Assembly: GCF_016595505.1 (NCBI RefSeq)
Contig: NZ_JAENIL010000006.1
Span: 62,001 to 126,000 of the forward strand
DNA from: Pelagicoccus mobilis
Lineage (GTDB): Bacteria > Verrucomicrobiota > Verrucomicrobiia > Opitutales > Opitutaceae
DNA: 64,000 nt
Direction of reading: 5' to 3'
Both the position numbers and the translations under genes were made by a program. Of the stretch, positions 35,937-45,470 are shown piece by piece. Every line of letters starts with the position of its first letter. The stretch's first letter is position 1. The notes under the pieces were generated by a model that was given only the letters and a program-made list of their open reading frames with translations, was not told the DNA's origin and did not search any database.

Positions 35937-36872
35937 TCAACTGAGCGGTACTACAAGGTGAGCGGAGTAGTTGCTGAAGTGCATGTTCAACAAAGAACGA
36001 ATACTCGTTTTTAACTCCCAATGAGAACCGTCATCGATACCCCCATTGATCCAATCCGTCAGGCAAGCGCACTTTGAGTATATTTCTAGATCGCCCCCTT
36101 CGTTTGTCGCATACGCAGGAAGCAAGCAGTGCTCCAGCAGTTTAAGCTCAGCCTCCTCGACAGAATCAACTTCCTTTCCAAACTGAGCCAGACGGGAAGT
36201 GCTAGCTCGCTTGATTCTGCCAACGAGGCACCCGATACCCTCGCGGAAGAAAACCTCCAAATGAATTTGCACTTTATTTTCAGAGTAGTCCGCAAGGAGA
36301 GCCTCTCTGGAGACACAAAACTCGGAGCAGGCAGCATCCAGATGTCTCATTGGATCATGACAATCCGAAATAATCGACTTGGTCCTCGCACGCGATAAGC
36401 GCTCGGGCGTATACTCAGCTTGATATATTGTACTTAGGACAATATTGAAAGTATCTTTCCTTACGGCGTACGACCTGCCCTTCGAGAATTTTTCAATAAT
36501 GTAGCATATACAAAGCCAACCAGTGATTTCCTTCTCGACGTTTTGATCACAGACAAACTGCTCTGTCCAATCATCCTCGGTTTCCTCAAAAACGTCACCA
36601 CACCTTTCCACCATAACGCTGATCGCTTCCGATACAGGTTTAGGAAAGAACTCATGCCTTGCGATGGTACCACATGCGATAGGTCCATCACTCGAAGTAT
36701 TGATTAAATTCGTTTTTATGTGAACCGACTTCCCATCCTCCGTCTTGACCAGATTATACTGTCTTGAGTCAAAGGAGCTTTGTTCAACTTCCTCGAATTT
36801 GTTCGTATTCAGATTCCATACAGTGATCATAGCCCTAAGGAAACGGTCAGCGATAGATAACCATGAATACAT
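35937..36872 (-). CDS. Hypothetical protein of the mobile element
   Basis: About 311 residues from the ATG at 36872; a second ATG at 36830 (MITVWNLN) may be the true start, and a TTG at 36890 is also possible. No signal peptide, no membrane segment and no recognised family. Visible features: a middle helical part 'EKEITGWLCICYIIEKFSKG', several cysteines (C-x-C in WLCIC, also YSKCACLTDW) and a C-terminal helix. It is the first gene on the minus strand inside the right half of the element. Function unknown. Confidence 0.5.
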   Translation of the reverse strand: MYSWLSIADRFLRAMITVWNLNTNKFEEVEQSSFDSRQYNLVKTEDGKSVHIKTNLINTSSDGPIACGTIARHEFFPKPVSEAISVMVERCGDVFEETEDDWTEQFVCDQNVEKEITGWLCICYIIEKFSKGRSYAVRKDTFNIVLSTIYQAEYTPERLSRARTKSIISDCHDPMRHLDAACSEFCVSREALLADYSENKVQIHLEVFFREGIGCLVGRIKRASTSRLAQFGKEVDSVEEAELKLLEHCLLPAYATNEGGDLEIYSKCACLTDWINGGIDDGSHWELKTSIRSLLNMHFSNYSAHLVVPLS

Positions 36873-36890
36873 AAACGCGCTTCGATCCAA

Positions 36891-37041
36891 TTAACAGATC
36901 AACGCCACATTCCAATAAGCCGATTTAATAGTTCGACTTTCCGATCGCTCGCCAAAGCGACAAACATCCTATCGTATCCATACTTATTGTACATTCAGTA
37001 AAACTAACAAAGGATACATTCGGCGTGACTCTCAAATCCGC
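36891..37041. other. AT-rich right part of the element, no gene
   Basis: 150 bp holding the upstream region of the minus-strand gene above. No tRNA-like sequence or copy of the left attachment site was found here or up to 37.4 kb, so the right end of the element remains undefined. Confidence 0.4.
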
Positions 37042-37167
37042 ATGCCAAGAGTTTTGATCATCTTGGTTTTAGTTTGCGGCCTATCCAACGCCACTAAATT
37101 ACAAAAATTCGTTGGCGACTTCTTTGAGAAAGGCTTGGTTTGGTACTCGCATAAGCTGCACTCGTAG
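37042..37167 (+). CDS. Possible 41-residue exported peptide or gene start remnant
   Basis: MPRVLIILVLVCGLSNATKL is a fine signal peptide, followed by 21 more residues (FVGDFFEKGLVW) and TAG. No Shine-Dalgarno sequence. It may be the true 5' end of the broken esterase at 37.3-37.8 kb, whose signal peptide is otherwise missing, or a chance frame. Confidence 0.3.
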   Translation: MPRVLIILVLVCGLSNATKLQKFVGDFFEKGLVWYSHKLHS

Positions 37168-37349
37168 CCGACTAGGAGCGAAGGGATCTCACGCTCTCGA
37201 GTCGCCCAGCTCCTTCAACTCGCACAGCTCCCAACTGAGCACAAACGTCAGGTTGAGAGCAACAAGATCAAAATAACCAACCAACTCAGAGAGCGACTGA
37301 TAGAACGACGATGATCCGCTAAAGATTCACCTGAACTTTACGATCCGAG

Positions 37350-37769
37350 TCCGAAGACACTTCGTAGGCTCGCCTCCCCATCGATTCCAACAGGATCGAT
37401 CTCACCGGCGTTAGCATGGGCGGTTACGGCAGCTGGATGTTGAGCACCCACAATCCCGAACACTTCGCTGCTATCGTTCCCATCGTTGGCGGCATCGGGC
37501 ATGGTGGCCCCCAAGAGGTAACGCCCGATCTCGACCAATGGGCATCCAACTTAGCCAAGGTCCCCGTCTACGCCTTCGCCGGAGCTCTAGATAAAGTCGT
37601 TCCTGCCGAGCGATCCGAACGCATGGTCAAAGCTATCCGCGCCGCCGGTGGCCAAAAGGCCAAACTTAAGATCTATCCCGATGCCGGACACGAAGCTTCT
37701 CGCCTCGTCTTCTCCTCCGCGGAGTTCTACGACTGGATGTTCTCACAACGAAACGTCCGAGCCCGCTAA
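37350..37769 (+). pseudogene. Esterase (PHB depolymerase-like) 3' fragment
   Basis: The frame from about 37377 on matches the C-terminal half of the intact esterase at 58631-59389: ARLPIDSNRIDLTG, the nucleophile motif GVSMGGYGSW, 'QEVTPDLDQWASNL', AGALDKVVPAE and the catalytic His in DAGHEAS. A TAG lies just before ARLPIDS and similarity upstream of it is lost or frame-shifted, so oxyanion loop and signal peptide are missing. 82 bp (37590-37671) are identical to 59207-59288. It is a decayed paralogue or recombination product, not an active enzyme. Confidence 0.8.
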
Positions 37770-37801
37770 CGTCTCCCCTCAAGCGAACACCAGACTACGT
37801 C

Positions 37802-38074
37802 ATGAAAAAACTGATACTTTTAGCATCTTCACTAATACTGACAGCACAAGCGGCTCAAGCGAACCCAGATCGCTTCAATTACCTGATTGGTACGCATTCA
37901 ATTGGCTCGAACTACCAGTTCACTGACAAGACCCGGCTGGTCGAAACAGCTGAGGTAATCCAAGACATGGGTTCGAACATCATGAAGTTCAGGCTCGGGC
38001 GCAGTTTCTCTAAACGGAACTCCGCAGGCCCCAATCCCGGCAACTACAAAACGCTAACTATTCGTGTTTTCTAA
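37802..38074 (+). pseudogene. N-terminal fragment of an exported protein
   Basis: 90 residues: signal peptide MKKLILLASSLILTAQAAQA, then NPDRFNYLIGTHSIGSNYQF and 'LVETAEVIQDMGSNIMKFRL', a beginning that looks like a (beta/alpha)8 glycan-active enzyme. The sequence then turns into unrelated residues and a stop. Family not recognised. It starts 32 bp after the esterase fragment and is another broken gene in this scar. Confidence 0.6.
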
Positions 38075-38650
38075 CGTTTGGCCTCCCGAAAAAGATCGGA
38101 GATTCGAGACGGATAGTCCTACTGATCGGCCTTCTTACTCTTGGTCTTCGCCTTAAGAGGTCCTGCCTCAGACCATTCCCAGCGGTCATCATGCCATCTC
38201 AGCGGAAGCATTCGAGCATTCCAACTCCTCCGAAGCGACCGTCCCTGCAATCGCCGGTGATATTCCTGCTTGGGTTTACGCATCTATCTGGAACAGCTGT
38301 AGTCGCTGGGATTTCGCCAAAACCTAGAGCATCACTAGCTTCTTTTACGCAAAACTTGATCTCTTCAATTCGATGATGAGCAAAACAGTGTTTTTTCTCA
38401 ACAGATCGCAGAATAGCACCTTTAGATAGACTACCTGTCGGCCCATCATTCGCGAACTCCTTGGCCTCCTATGGTCACTTTAGAACAAAGTACTGCTCCT
38501 ACAAAAGGAGCAGCACTATCATCATGAAGTCAATAAGCTTGGGGGAAATCGATCCTTCAATTTTCGAGCGGGAAACCCCATACCGCCTCCAATGCCAATC
38601 TCTGTACTCTCAAATAGAGCGCCCAACCCACCAGAGCAGAGCAACACAAT
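38075..38650. other. Scar without intact gene
   Basis: One plus-strand stretch at 38185-38325 reads like a protein end (AISAEAFEHSNSSEATVPAI, 'DIPAWVYASIWNSCSRWDF', stop) and may be the tail of the broken gene above or another. A CTGCTCCT/AGGAGCAG hairpin at 38493-38513 may terminate the beta-helix gene from the other side. Confidence 0.45.
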
Positions 38651-40486
38651 TCAATGCCTGACGAAGGCTCCCGATTCAGTTGTAATCTGGACCGCCTGGC
38701 CGTCACCGTCCCTGTTGATGGATCCGGACGCAGCGTTATAGATATTATTGGTAGTGCCCAAGGTGACATAGCTCACGTTACGCGTCCAAATCAGGGCCAT
38801 GTTGTTTATCGAATAGTCTGAACCTCTGGTCGAGGTGAGCTGTCCATGGTCGAAAAAGTCGTTGTCACGCACCGTCACATTACGACTGCTTTGCAGCTGG
38901 ATATAAGGACCAACTGAATCGGAAATCGTATTCCCTGTGATCGTAATGCCATCGTACCCACGAAAACCCCAATCGTGGTCTGCGATAATCGTCGTGATAG
39001 CCCCAACAGCATCCTCTCCGTTTAGAGGCTGGCCCCATTGTACTTGAGAGAGGTCATTATCGCTTATCAATACGTTTTCGGATACCGAGCCCTCGCCAGA
39101 AAAAACCACACCGGAGCCAGCCTCCGCGATCAACATAATCCCCGCCATAGCCGTATGATGTATGGTGTTATTAAATATCGTGCCATTATCGCCACGAGCA
39201 AGTATGCCCCTGGCACGCGTATTCGAAATCGTACAATTCTCGATAAAGAACGAGGGGGCTGCATGCGTGAGATCCTGAATCCAGCTTTCCGCGGGTATGG
39301 TTACGTTGCTCGTAAACGTCAGCTCGTACTGCCAGGGAGTAGCGGTAAGAATGCCCTGAGAGGGGTTCTTGAACTGCCCTGTAACCGTCTCTAGAGCATC
39401 TGCGGCAAGAGTATAGGTCAATGGGTTCGAGTAGCCTACCTTAGGCGGTGTAGAGCCGTCCACCTTGTAGACTCTCACGGAAGAACCAGCCGTATAGGTC
39501 GTGCGAAACGGCAAACGGGTTTCGATGGTCACTTTGTTACTAGCCTGTGCCCCGGTGATCACCTTGATAATCGTTCCGTGCACAGCCACGCCATCGTCGC
39601 CAAGGTGGGATATTGTGCAGTCCTTGATGCTGGGACCAACCTCCGATTGGCGGGCCACGATGCCGCCCGCATTAACAGAGCGGCCGTTCGTTCCAGCTGG
39701 CACAATTTGTATTCGCTCATATGAATTTCCTCCCGGAGACCGCTGGTCGTGAATCGCCAAGCCTGGAGAGGAATGGATGGTCATGTCGTGTAGGTACAGG
39801 TCCTTGCATTTCTCCAGAGCAATTGCATGCGAGTCTCCTGCAGAAATCATCGCCGGCATAGTGAACAAATCCCCAACCGCCATGGTGTCGTTGGCCGCAT
39901 TCTTGAACGTAAGTTCGTAATCGCTGCCTCCTAGGGCGGCAATTTCAGTGACGTAGCGAGTGCCGCTTCCCAGTTTCAGGTTGCCGTCACTGGAGTTTGA
40001 AACGATGCCACGGCTGATTCTCTTAGGGTAAAAAACGCCATCATAGGTGTCACCAAAAACGCCTGTGGGCACGGGTTCGGAACTCGGTACCATATCTACG
40101 ACCATGCTAAGCCGATCAGTCGCGATCGAAGTGATCGTGCCTTCAAAAAAAGGAAGCGGATCGTAGTTGATGACCGGCCCCTCCAACTCGATGTTCGTAC
40201 ACTCCTCAAAACGGATTGCGCTCGTCCAATCCTGATCTTTCTCGATTACGATCGAGACTCCCGTACCGTCCAGTACCACGTGCTCGACATTGAAAAGAGA
40301 GATCGCAGGCGAGTCAGTCACTTGATACGTTCCCGGAGTGAGTGTTATCGTAAGCGGATTGGCAGCAGTTGGAGTAGCCCCAATTAGAGCCGTGTCAATC
40401 TGTTCCTGAAGCGTCTGGGCGCTTAGCGAAGCCATGAAAACTGCTGAACAAAAACATAAGAATATCGATTTTATATATAACTTCAT
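38651..40486 (-). CDS. Secreted right-handed parallel beta-helix protein (GH110-like candidate)
   Basis: 611 residues with signal peptide (MKLYIKSIFLCFCSAVFMAS). The rest is a run of beta-helix coils ('FEECTNIELEGPVINYD', 'LEKCKDLYLHDMTIHSSPG', 'FIENCTISNTRARGI', 'VTVRDNDFFDHGQL'). In the middle SHLGDDGVAVHG carries a GDD motif at the place where GH110 alpha-1,3-galactosidases have their catalytic Asp pair. This points to a glycan-active beta-helix enzyme, perhaps an exo-galactosidase, but polysaccharide lyases share the fold. It lies downstream of the TonB receptor, separated by a terminator, so it may have its own promoter. Confidence 0.78.
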   Translation of the reverse strand: MKLYIKSIFLCFCSAVFMASLSAQTLQEQIDTALIGATPTAANPLTITLTPGTYQVTDSPAISLFNVEHVVLDGTGVSIVIEKDQDWTSAIRFEECTNIELEGPVINYDPLPFFEGTITSIATDRLSMVVDMVPSSEPVPTGVFGDTYDGVFYPKRISRGIVSNSSDGNLKLGSGTRYVTEIAALGGSDYELTFKNAANDTMAVGDLFTMPAMISAGDSHAIALEKCKDLYLHDMTIHSSPGLAIHDQRSPGGNSYERIQIVPAGTNGRSVNAGGIVARQSEVGPSIKDCTISHLGDDGVAVHGTIIKVITGAQASNKVTIETRLPFRTTYTAGSSVRVYKVDGSTPPKVGYSNPLTYTLAADALETVTGQFKNPSQGILTATPWQYELTFTSNVTIPAESWIQDLTHAAPSFFIENCTISNTRARGILARGDNGTIFNNTIHHTAMAGIMLIAEAGSGVVFSGEGSVSENVLISDNDLSQVQWGQPLNGEDAVGAITTIIADHDWGFRGYDGITITGNTISDSVGPYIQLQSSRNVTVRDNDFFDHGQLTSTRGSDYSINNMALIWTRNVSYVTLGTTNNIYNAASGSINRDGDGQAVQITTESGAFVRH

Positions 40487-40622
40487 TTTACTTTTGGTTA
40501 TTCGAGCAAATAGGAAAGTCTCCGCCAGGCAGGCAAAAGCATCAGACCTCAGATTAGGCCAAATGATATTTCTCTATCACCTTGGCTGCCGCTCGCTCAG
40601 ACTTAAGGTTGAGTGTCTCGGC

Positions 40623-40654
40623 AAAAAAATGGCCCGTCGAAAATAGACGGGCCA
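40623..40654 (-). terminator. Intrinsic terminator of the TonB receptor gene
   Basis: Minus strand: TGGCCCGTC-tattttc-GACGGGCCA followed by seven T. It starts about 18 bp after the receptor stop codon. Confidence 0.92.
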
Positions 40655-40671
40655 CTCTCGTAAATCGGCCT

Positions 40672-43587
40672 TTAGAGCTCGAGCGTTGCTGTCAGAGTAA
40701 AGGTACGCGGTGCGCGTATCTGCTGGCGGGTATAGTACGGATTTCCAGTCAAGTCATCGATCGCTTGCCGCGGGAAGGTCCCATCCTTGTCGAGGAGATT
40801 TCTGACATTGAGCTGCAACTTCAAATCGCGATCGAATACCTTAGTTTTATAGGAGGCGAAGGCGTTTACATTGAAGAGTTCCTCACCCTCAAACGGCCTG
40901 CTCGAGTCAACGATGGAGTTCTCATCAACCGCGTAGCCGATTACGTCATTATCCTCCCAAATGAAACCTCCACCGAAACCAAAGTTCTTAAGAGGACCTT
41001 CTTTTACATTGTATCCGGTATTGAATACAACTTTCCATTCACGCTGAGCCAAAGGAGCAGTCCCTTCTAGAGCATGCAGGTCAGCGATATTTTGAGTCAA
41101 TATATCCAACGCGTCACCAACCGTCTGGTAATCCTCAGAAGCAACGCTTGGATCAAGAGCTAAGCTTCTATTTGCTTCCCATGTCGAAAGATTTTCAGCG
41201 ATATATAGATCCGTGCGCGGCAACCTGGATGAAATCGTTGTCTGAACCTTGTTAATAGCTAGGCGGGCACGCCAATTGCCCGTAAGGTTTGCTGTAGCCG
41301 TAAATTCATAGCCAGTAGACTCGTCATCTCTGAACGTATTGTATCGTGCAGGGAGTTCGCCTCTACTAGGATCAATTGCCTGCCACATTGCGTCAACTTC
41401 AGGCGAGATGAGACCTCGTAGATTATTTTCGGTCGCATTGTTAGATGACGTTGTGTACCGCACCAGAGATGTAGAGATCTTATCCTTTAGAAAACTGGCT
41501 CTTACGCCGAAGTCTTCCGTCTCGCCTAAGGTTGGAGGAGATATCGTGTCGAAGATATCTGGGTTCAGTGACGACGCGGATATCAGCACATCAGAATAAC
41601 TGTAAGTTAAGCCAATGTTCATTGTCGGCTTGAAGACCGCCGAATAAGTATTGGTGGTATTATCAGTCGCGTTAACAGCGCCTAGCGTACCATAATTTAC
41701 CGTTCCATCCCAAACTACAGATTTATCTGCTTCGAAGGGGTTTCCACGAAAATTCTCCCCGACGAATATTCCTTGAGAGGTTTTTGGATAGACTACGCCT
41801 TGCGAAGTCGTGTCATCTTCACGTTGTCCAGCTGTAAGGATAAGACGTTCGTACCCCTTCTCGGACTTCCACAAGAACCCCTGAACCGCGGCGACTTTGG
41901 TATCACGAGTATCAACGATATTTCGCGATGTGCCTCTACGTACCCAACCACTGCTTATACCTGGATCGTCGATCAGATTCCATGTGTCAGTGTAATAAGG
42001 AGACGCGTTCGCGCCATCTGGCGTAATATCGGTGTCGAGGTAAACTCGAGTTCTGATTCTGTTGCCAGGGTTGCTAAGGTTTCCGCCTCCTGCTTTTCCG
42101 ATGGTATTGGCGCGAACGAACAGGCCAAACAAATTCCTCTGGCTTCTGTCCTCATACATGCCCATGAGGTTATATCTACCAAGTCCAAAGCCGAATAGCT
42201 TATTTTCGTTCAAGTCTAAATCATAGGATACGACGCTGCGGAAAGTGTCTGCCTTTGTCAGGCTAGCGTTGAAATCATGACGCGACATTTCGATGTAAGG
42301 CGAAAGGAAATTCGGATTGCTCTCTCCATTTGGCAACTGCTCGTTGGGATCAATATGAACCGCTAAGCCAGGGAAGGAATTAAGAGCGTAATATTCAGTC
42401 TCGGCATGGTTATAGGCCACCTGCAACTGAAGATTATCGAGAATCTTTTGATCCAAAGAAACGGTGAAGTTCTCCCAATCCAGTTCCCGAGAACGGGCTT
42501 CTCCCATTAATTGAACTCCATCTATATCATAGATCGCAGTTTCATCGGTGAAAGACGTTTTGCGAATATCGTTTTGCTTTGGATGCCCGGCAATTTCAAA
42601 TTGCTCGCTTCTCCCCATGCCAACCCAGTTCATGGCTGGGACAGGAGTTCCTCCAGCAACATTAACGTAGTAGCTAGCCTGTCGATCCAATCCACTGCCA
42701 AGCGACTGATTGATCGGATCTTTAGCCTCCGCTAACGTCGGACTGCCGGCGTTGAGCCACGGCGTCACGGCATCGTAACTGGCTGTCGTCCAACGAAAAA
42801 CCGTATCTTCGGATCCATTCTCAATAGTAGTGTTAACGCTTGTCCCCTCAAACGGCTTCCAAGTCAGAGTTCCGTAAATCGCCTCCCGCTCGTGACCTGC
42901 CGGATCGAGAAACTCATCGCGATCGTCGCTAAGCAAGGCAACACGCATTGCTAACTTATCCTCAACCAGAACGTTATTGAAGTCCAATGACGTACGAAAC
43001 GAACCGTTGCTATCGGTACGCAGCTGAAGGGTAGTCGGTTGATCGCCGAACACTGGCTTTTTAAGTGTCGCATTAATAACGCCACCAGGAGACCCAATCC
43101 CATATAATATTGAATTCGGGCCTCTCGCCACTGTGAAGTTCGTAGTATTGTAGCTATCTATCGGAACTTGAATTCTCTCGAAAAAGTCTAGCATCGTTTG
43201 ATTACTCGCGAAACCGCGAGAAACATAAGGCGTCTGAAACCAAAACTCATTTTCGAACTCGCTTTGACCGCCGCTGTTTTGCCATGTGCTCACACTCGCC
43301 ACCATATCCAAAGAATCATACATGTCCGACGCGCCGAGATCCTCTAGAAGCTCATCTGTCAAAACGTCTATCGACGCTCCGACATCGCTTAATTTACTAC
43401 GCATTCTCGATCCTGACAGGGTCTGCGTCGCCGTGTAACCAACTTCTGAATTCGCCTCTATAACAAATGGAGAAAGCTCGAATACGTCTTCATCCGCATC
43501 TTGAGAGGAAACGTTAACTGCAAAAACAGGTACGGCCGCTGATACAGCAAGCCTCATACCTAGAACTCCGTAAGGTATATTCTTCAT
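40672..43587 (-). CDS. TonB-dependent receptor of the sulfatase locus
   Basis: 971 residues, full length. Signal peptide, then DVFELSPFVIEANSEVGYTA, a plug domain ('LSGSRMRSKLSDVGASIDVL', 'ARGPNSILYGIGSPGGVIN') and a long beta-barrel ending in FTLTATLEL with a C-terminal Leu after alternating hydrophobic residues, normal for outer-membrane insertion. It should import oligosaccharides made by the locus. It starts 161 bp downstream of an operator-like site shared with the transporter operon, so both are probably induced together. SusD-like proteins are absent, as is usual outside Bacteroidota. Confidence 0.95.
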   Translation of the reverse strand: MKNIPYGVLGMRLAVSAAVPVFAVNVSSQDADEDVFELSPFVIEANSEVGYTATQTLSGSRMRSKLSDVGASIDVLTDELLEDLGASDMYDSLDMVASVSTWQNSGGQSEFENEFWFQTPYVSRGFASNQTMLDFFERIQVPIDSYNTTNFTVARGPNSILYGIGSPGGVINATLKKPVFGDQPTTLQLRTDSNGSFRTSLDFNNVLVEDKLAMRVALLSDDRDEFLDPAGHEREAIYGTLTWKPFEGTSVNTTIENGSEDTVFRWTTASYDAVTPWLNAGSPTLAEAKDPINQSLGSGLDRQASYYVNVAGGTPVPAMNWVGMGRSEQFEIAGHPKQNDIRKTSFTDETAIYDIDGVQLMGEARSRELDWENFTVSLDQKILDNLQLQVAYNHAETEYYALNSFPGLAVHIDPNEQLPNGESNPNFLSPYIEMSRHDFNASLTKADTFRSVVSYDLDLNENKLFGFGLGRYNLMGMYEDRSQRNLFGLFVRANTIGKAGGGNLSNPGNRIRTRVYLDTDITPDGANASPYYTDTWNLIDDPGISSGWVRRGTSRNIVDTRDTKVAAVQGFLWKSEKGYERLILTAGQREDDTTSQGVVYPKTSQGIFVGENFRGNPFEADKSVVWDGTVNYGTLGAVNATDNTTNTYSAVFKPTMNIGLTYSYSDVLISASSLNPDIFDTISPPTLGETEDFGVRASFLKDKISTSLVRYTTSSNNATENNLRGLISPEVDAMWQAIDPSRGELPARYNTFRDDESTGYEFTATANLTGNWRARLAINKVQTTISSRLPRTDLYIAENLSTWEANRSLALDPSVASEDYQTVGDALDILTQNIADLHALEGTAPLAQREWKVVFNTGYNVKEGPLKNFGFGGGFIWEDNDVIGYAVDENSIVDSSRPFEGEELFNVNAFASYKTKVFDRDLKLQLNVRNLLDKDGTFPRQAIDDLTGNPYYTRQQIRAPRTFTLTATLEL

Positions 43588-43892
43588 AGAAATGTGGGGT
43601 GGGTAAGGTTGTTAAGGTATATAGTTTGTTCGCTCGTCCTTTCATTATGGATATTCATCCTATAATTAAGAAGAGCCAAATAGATGCTTCTAGTAGCTTG
43701 AGCCTGGATTAGATGAAATACATCGGGTTAGAGCAACCGCTTACGGTGTCGTTAAAAAGTTACGTAACTCACCAAGTCTATTTAGGCCACGTGGAAGCTC
43801 GAGGCGAACGTGCGGTCGCCTGGAATGCCACAGCAGCAAGCGAGCTGCGACCCTGTCGCTCGATCCTGATCTCTTGTCAACGACAGCAAAAT
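43588..43892 (-). promoter_or_regulatory. Promoter region of the TonB receptor
   Basis: 305 bp between the sulfatase stop and the receptor start. It holds the operator-like site at 43749-43768 and an AGGCGA/TCGCCT hairpin at 43802-43821 that may end the sulfatase operon. Confidence 0.5.
43749..43768. promoter_or_regulatory. Operator-like palindrome, copy 1 (TonB receptor)
   Basis: TCGTTAAAAAGTTACGTAAC; 19 of 20 bases match copy 2 at 57111-57130. The core GTTACGTAAC is a perfect palindrome centred on CG, as in LacI-family operators. Confidence 0.72.
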
Positions 43893-45422
43893 TCAATAGG
43901 CAGATTCGCTGGGAAGCGTTGGGCGATATTCCTCGCCCTCTTTCTCTGGGAAGAGGGCACCTAGAGACTCTAAACTTTCTATCAACCCCTCCATCATCTC
44001 TTCCAACCTACTTGGATACACATTCGACAGATTATTAGATTCTCCTACGTCCGAATCTAGATCGTACAGTTCGTAGTGACTATCAAGATCGTTCAACTCG
44101 GGAAAGTAGTGATAAACCACCTTCCAGCTTCCTTCCCTGTAGGCTGTGAAATAGTGATCTGTTCGATGATGAGGAAAGTGGGATAAGAAAACATCTCGAC
44201 GCCTCGTATCTCGCTCCCCGCTAAACAGTGTTTTCAAGCTTTGTCCGTCCACAAAATGCCCATCAGGCACCGGTGCCGAAACCAAGTCCACGAGCGTTGG
44301 AAAGATGTCGAAACAGGCAGCCATTTGAGTTTGCACTTCCCCGCGAGCGATCGGCAACCGCTCCTGCCAAGGATTATCAGCATCATGCTCTCCCCAAGCA
44401 GCGATAAATGGGACACGTACTCCTCCTTCCCACTGGTTTCCCTTCCTCCCCCTGAATGGGGAGCTCGATGCAATCTCCCCGTCTTTCCCAATTGGAGAAT
44501 GGGTTCCATTGTCGCCAAGAAAGATAATCAGTGTGTTCTCCGCAATTCCCCTGTAGCGGAGGTGGTCCACTATGCCCCCCAGGGACTTGTCCATCCCCTC
44601 GATGAGTGTAGCAAATGCCTGTGCTGGTTTGCTTTTGTCCGATTCCGAATAGTTTCCTGCAAACCGAGGGTCAGAATCAAATGGAGCATGAACCGCGTAG
44701 TGCGACAGATACAAAAAGAACGGCTTCCCCAACTCAATCGACCGATCGATTTCATCTTTCGCCTCTAGAGTGAGAGCTTCCGTAAGGAAAATGTCAGTAC
44801 CATGGTATTTCTCCAAATCTGGTACGTGATTAATTCCCTTCCCAAAGTTCTTCTTACCGTAGTAACTCGCTGGAATTCCTGAAGAATGTCCCGCAACATT
44901 CACATCAAACCCCAGACTAACGGGATCCTCCCCTGGCACGCCAAGAGGACCAAAGTGCCCCTTACCTATATGGATCGAACGGTAGCCAACAGCACCTAGA
45001 ACACGCGGCAGAGTGACGTCTCCCTCAGCTAAGCCAGTCCAGCCCCAATCTGGAGGTCCATACTCTCCCCCATTATTACTGACTGGCCTGATATAGTTCG
45101 TTGTCTTATGCCGAGCCGAATTCTGACCATTCATTATGGATGCTCGTGTAGGCGAACACACCGTATGGGCAGAGAAGTCGCTAAAACGAATTCCCTGTTC
45201 AGCAAGTCGCTCCATATTCGGAGTTCGATACCAATCATTTAAAGCATGCCTTACAGGTCTACCTTCCTCGTCGACCAAAAACGGTAAGGACGTATCCATT
45301 ACACCCATATCGTCGACAAGGAACAGTACGATATTCGGCGAAGAGCCATCATCCCCTCCCTGAAGACTCGCAACCAAGGTTGTAAGAACGAGGAGAGCAG
45401 GAATGAAAACGTTTCTAAGCAT
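43893..45422 (-). CDS. S1 family sulfatase
   Basis: 509 residues with signal peptide (MLRNVFIPALLVLTTLVAS). The ATG at 45422 is preferred to a TTG 9 codons upstream. Metal site NIVLFLVDDMG, formylglycine motif CSPTRASIMNG, 'SIHIGKGHFGP', 'HYAVHAPFDSDP' and LIIFLGDNGTHS are all intact. It removes sulfate esters from a glycan after the Cys is matured to formylglycine by an anaerobic or FGE-type enzyme not seen here. Last gene of the operon, 48 bp behind the previous sulfatase. The subfamily cannot be fixed by eye. Confidence 0.94.
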   Translation of the reverse strand: MLRNVFIPALLVLTTLVASLQGGDDGSSPNIVLFLVDDMGVMDTSLPFLVDEEGRPVRHALNDWYRTPNMERLAEQGIRFSDFSAHTVCSPTRASIMNGQNSARHKTTNYIRPVSNNGGEYGPPDWGWTGLAEGDVTLPRVLGAVGYRSIHIGKGHFGPLGVPGEDPVSLGFDVNVAGHSSGIPASYYGKKNFGKGINHVPDLEKYHGTDIFLTEALTLEAKDEIDRSIELGKPFFLYLSHYAVHAPFDSDPRFAGNYSESDKSKPAQAFATLIEGMDKSLGGIVDHLRYRGIAENTLIIFLGDNGTHSPIGKDGEIASSSPFRGRKGNQWEGGVRVPFIAAWGEHDADNPWQERLPIARGEVQTQMAACFDIFPTLVDLVSAPVPDGHFVDGQSLKTLFSGERDTRRRDVFLSHFPHHRTDHYFTAYREGSWKVVYHYFPELNDLDSHYELYDLDSDVGESNNLSNVYPSRLEEMMEGLIESLESLGALFPEKEGEEYRPTLPSESAY

Positions 45423-45470
45423 CTTCACTTCGAATTCAGAGGTTCGCAAACACTAGATGGCACGCCCATC

